In this document: one piece after another, positions 18,121 to 19,326 of the stretch
How the letters are laid out: every line of letters starts with the position of its first letter
Numbering within the stretch: position 1 is the first letter of the stretch
From: Cruorifilaria tuberocauda
Taxonomy: Eukaryota; Nematoda; Chromadorea; Rhabditida; Onchocercidae
Assembly: GCA_013365365.1 (NCBI GenBank)
Contig: JABVXU010000819.1
Coordinates: forward strand, 1-19,326
Direction: 5' to 3'
Length of the DNA stretch: 19,326 nt
Made by a program: the position numbers and the translations under genes
Notes under the pieces: generated by a model
What the model was told of the DNA's origin: nothing
Database searches by the model: none
What the model saw: the letters and a program-made list of their open reading frames with translations, nothing else

Positions 18121-18537
18121 TCAATTCATAACAATTTCAACTTAATTTTCATTTTTTCTTTTTTAAATTTTATCGGTTAAAATTATTTTCTTTCATATCC
18201 TATGATTATTTTTTTTTCCTTTATTTTGCTTTAAAATCATGCTATAAATGTAAGCTATGATATCATATCAGCTTTTATTAATTTTTCGTTTTTTTTTTAT
18301 ACGAAAAAACTTTTTTATATCTTTCAATTAAACTTTCGTCGTTATTAATATCTTAGTTGTGAAACTTTTTTTTTTCTCGTAATTTTTACATCATTTTATA
18401 ATCGTATTATACTTTTCTCTTTTTTCCTTATCAAACAAAAGAAATAAACTTTTTTCTTATCATTTTTGAATGCAACATTGTCAAATTTCTCTTTTGATTT
18501 TTTCAATTTCTATACTTTCAATAATTTTTCTTTTTTA

Positions 18538-18626
18538 GGTATTCTGTTTCCTTTAGTAATCAGTTTTAAATACTCTCTTTCCTTTAGTAGTCAGTTTTAG
18601 GTACTCTGTTTCCTTAAGTAATCAGT
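18538..18626 (+). repeat. 31-bp tandem repeat, 2.9 copies
   Basis: Units at 18538-18568, 18569-18599 and 18600-18626. Each carries CTTTCC or GTTTCC, then TTWAGTARTCAGT and a TTTTA end. At the first and third unit boundaries the sequence reads TTTTAG/GTA. Copies differ at a handful of positions. Confidence 0.9.
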
Positions 18627-18800
18627 AGATTATTATATTGTCAAATAATTCATTTAAGTAATTTGATGAGTAAGGTTTTAAGTATAAGTTATCTAAGTTT
18701 ATGAGAATTGCTTTTTTTTTAAATAAAAAAAAATTTGATCTGAATTATTTCAATAATAATTTTTTAATCTTGTTTTATGTCCTAAAATTGTCATTTAGAA

Positions 18801-18824
18801 GAGAGAGAGAGAGAGAGAGAGAGA
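18801..18824 (+). repeat. (GA)12 tract
   Basis: Twelve GA units on the plus strand, the second GA tract of the last intron; complementary to the CT tract at 18077-18120. Confidence 0.95.
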
Positions 18825-18989
18825 TTCATTTTTATGCTTTTGTTTCTTTTTTTTTCAAAAGTAAATTTTTGTAGAATTTCGAAATAGAAATAGAAATGAA
18901 AGAATTTCGAAGTAGAATTTATCTCAATTTATCATTGTAATCGTAAAATGATAAAATGAAAATGAAGAAAGGAAATATCAGCAAATATT

Positions 18990-19073
18990 AAGAAAATAAT
19001 GATTTAATCATAACTTATATCAAGAAAATAATGATTTAATCATAACTTATATCAAGAAAATAATGATTTAATC
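18990..19073 (+). repeat. 32-bp tandem repeat, 2.6 copies
   Basis: Identical 32-bp units at 18990-19021 and 19022-19053 and the first 20 bp of a third at 19054-19073 (AAGAAAATAATGATTTAATC). No differences are seen between the copies, so the expansion is recent or the array is being homogenised. Confidence 0.95.
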
Positions 19074-19317
19074 TTATCATTACTTCTTTTTCATTTTATC
19101 ATTTTAACATTAAAGTAAGATTAATTTAAAAAGAATCATACAAAAGATTTTAAGGGAAATGAAAAGAGGTAAAAGAGTATAGTTGCTTTAGTTGCTCACT
19201 AATGCTTTATTGTTTTAAGCTATATTAATTTAAATTTCTGCTTCTGGTAGTTTTGTTTTTGATTCTTTTTCTCAATCCATGTGACATTTCAAAATTTCCA
19301 TTCTTCTTGATTTATAG

Positions 19318-19326
19318 GAAATTCAA
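19318..19326 (+). CDS. ptp-3: Possible first nine bases of exon 9
   Basis: TTCTTCTTGATTTATAG ends at 19317 and could be a splice acceptor. Joined to the phase-1 end of exon 8 (base A at 13967), it would continue the frame as Arg-Asn-Ser after DPDPA, with no stop. A short basic/Asn linker before the next FN3 is plausible in the LAR family. With only nine bases this is a weak call, and the AG could equally be chance. Confidence 0.25.

Larger units (their letters stand above)
13968..19317 (+). other. Large last intron (about 5.3 kb) or beginning of a longer one
   Basis: Starts with GTAAGTAA and contains no further FN3, transmembrane or phosphatase coding exon that I can see. It is very AT-rich with long T tracts. 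It holds a TACTGTA hairpin (15098-15114), direct repeats at 16667-16986, GA and CT tracts (17743-18824), a 31-bp tandem array (18538-18626) and a 32-bp tandem array (18990-19073). A patch at about 14150-14380 is less AT-rich but has no coding frame of note. A candidate acceptor ends it at 19317. Confidence 0.6.

Overview
The window looks like nuclear DNA of a nematode, most likely a clade III/filarial-type worm. It is very A+T-rich, coding sequence lies in small exons of about 80-180 bp between introns of 0.2 to more than 5 kb, donors read GTAAGT/GTTAGT/GTACGT, and acceptors are short TTTCAG/TTTTAG with little polypyrimidine tract. There is no bacterial-type gene organisation, no rRNA or tRNA gene that I can recognise, and no CRISPR array. 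The species cannot be fixed from sequence alone.

Everything that reads as protein belongs to one plus-strand gene. Eight exons (4108-4264, 5433-5614, 6019-6142, 6350-6435, 7423-7540, 7997-8139, 13442-13552, 13838-13967) join with matching splice phases into one open frame of about 350 residues. The frame has a start Met, a poly-Thr stretch, a hydrophobic signal-peptide-like core and then three consecutive fibronectin type III (FN3) domains. It is still open at the last exon. The FN3 domains resemble, in order, FN3 5-7 of the LAR family of receptor tyrosine phosphatases (C. elegans PTP-3, vertebrate PTPRF/PTPRD). This comes from remembered family sequence, so the gene identity is probable, not proven. 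Transmembrane and phosphatase domains would lie to the right of the window.

The most informative observation is that exon 1 supplies a start codon and signal peptide, then splices in phase directly into an FN3 domain without any Ig domain. That is the layout expected of a short LAR isoform (PTP-3B-like) transcribed from an internal promoter. A longer isoform, if present, would enter at the exon starting at 5433 from exons left of this window. The roughly 4 kb to the left would then be both its intron and the short isoform's promoter.

Layout: 1-899 is non-coding and becomes purine-rich; 900-1616 is a TG/TATG-rich satellite-like block; 1617-3898 is AT-rich with no gene seen; 3899-4107 is a purine-rich candidate 5' leader with two tiny upstream ORFs; 4108-8139 holds exons 1-6; 8140-13441 is a 5.3-kb intron with degenerate repeats and one short minus-strand open stretch; 13442-13967 holds exons 7-8; 13968 to the end is a second intron of about 5.3 kb with GA/CT tracts and two short tandem arrays. 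It may end at a splice acceptor nine bases before the window edge.
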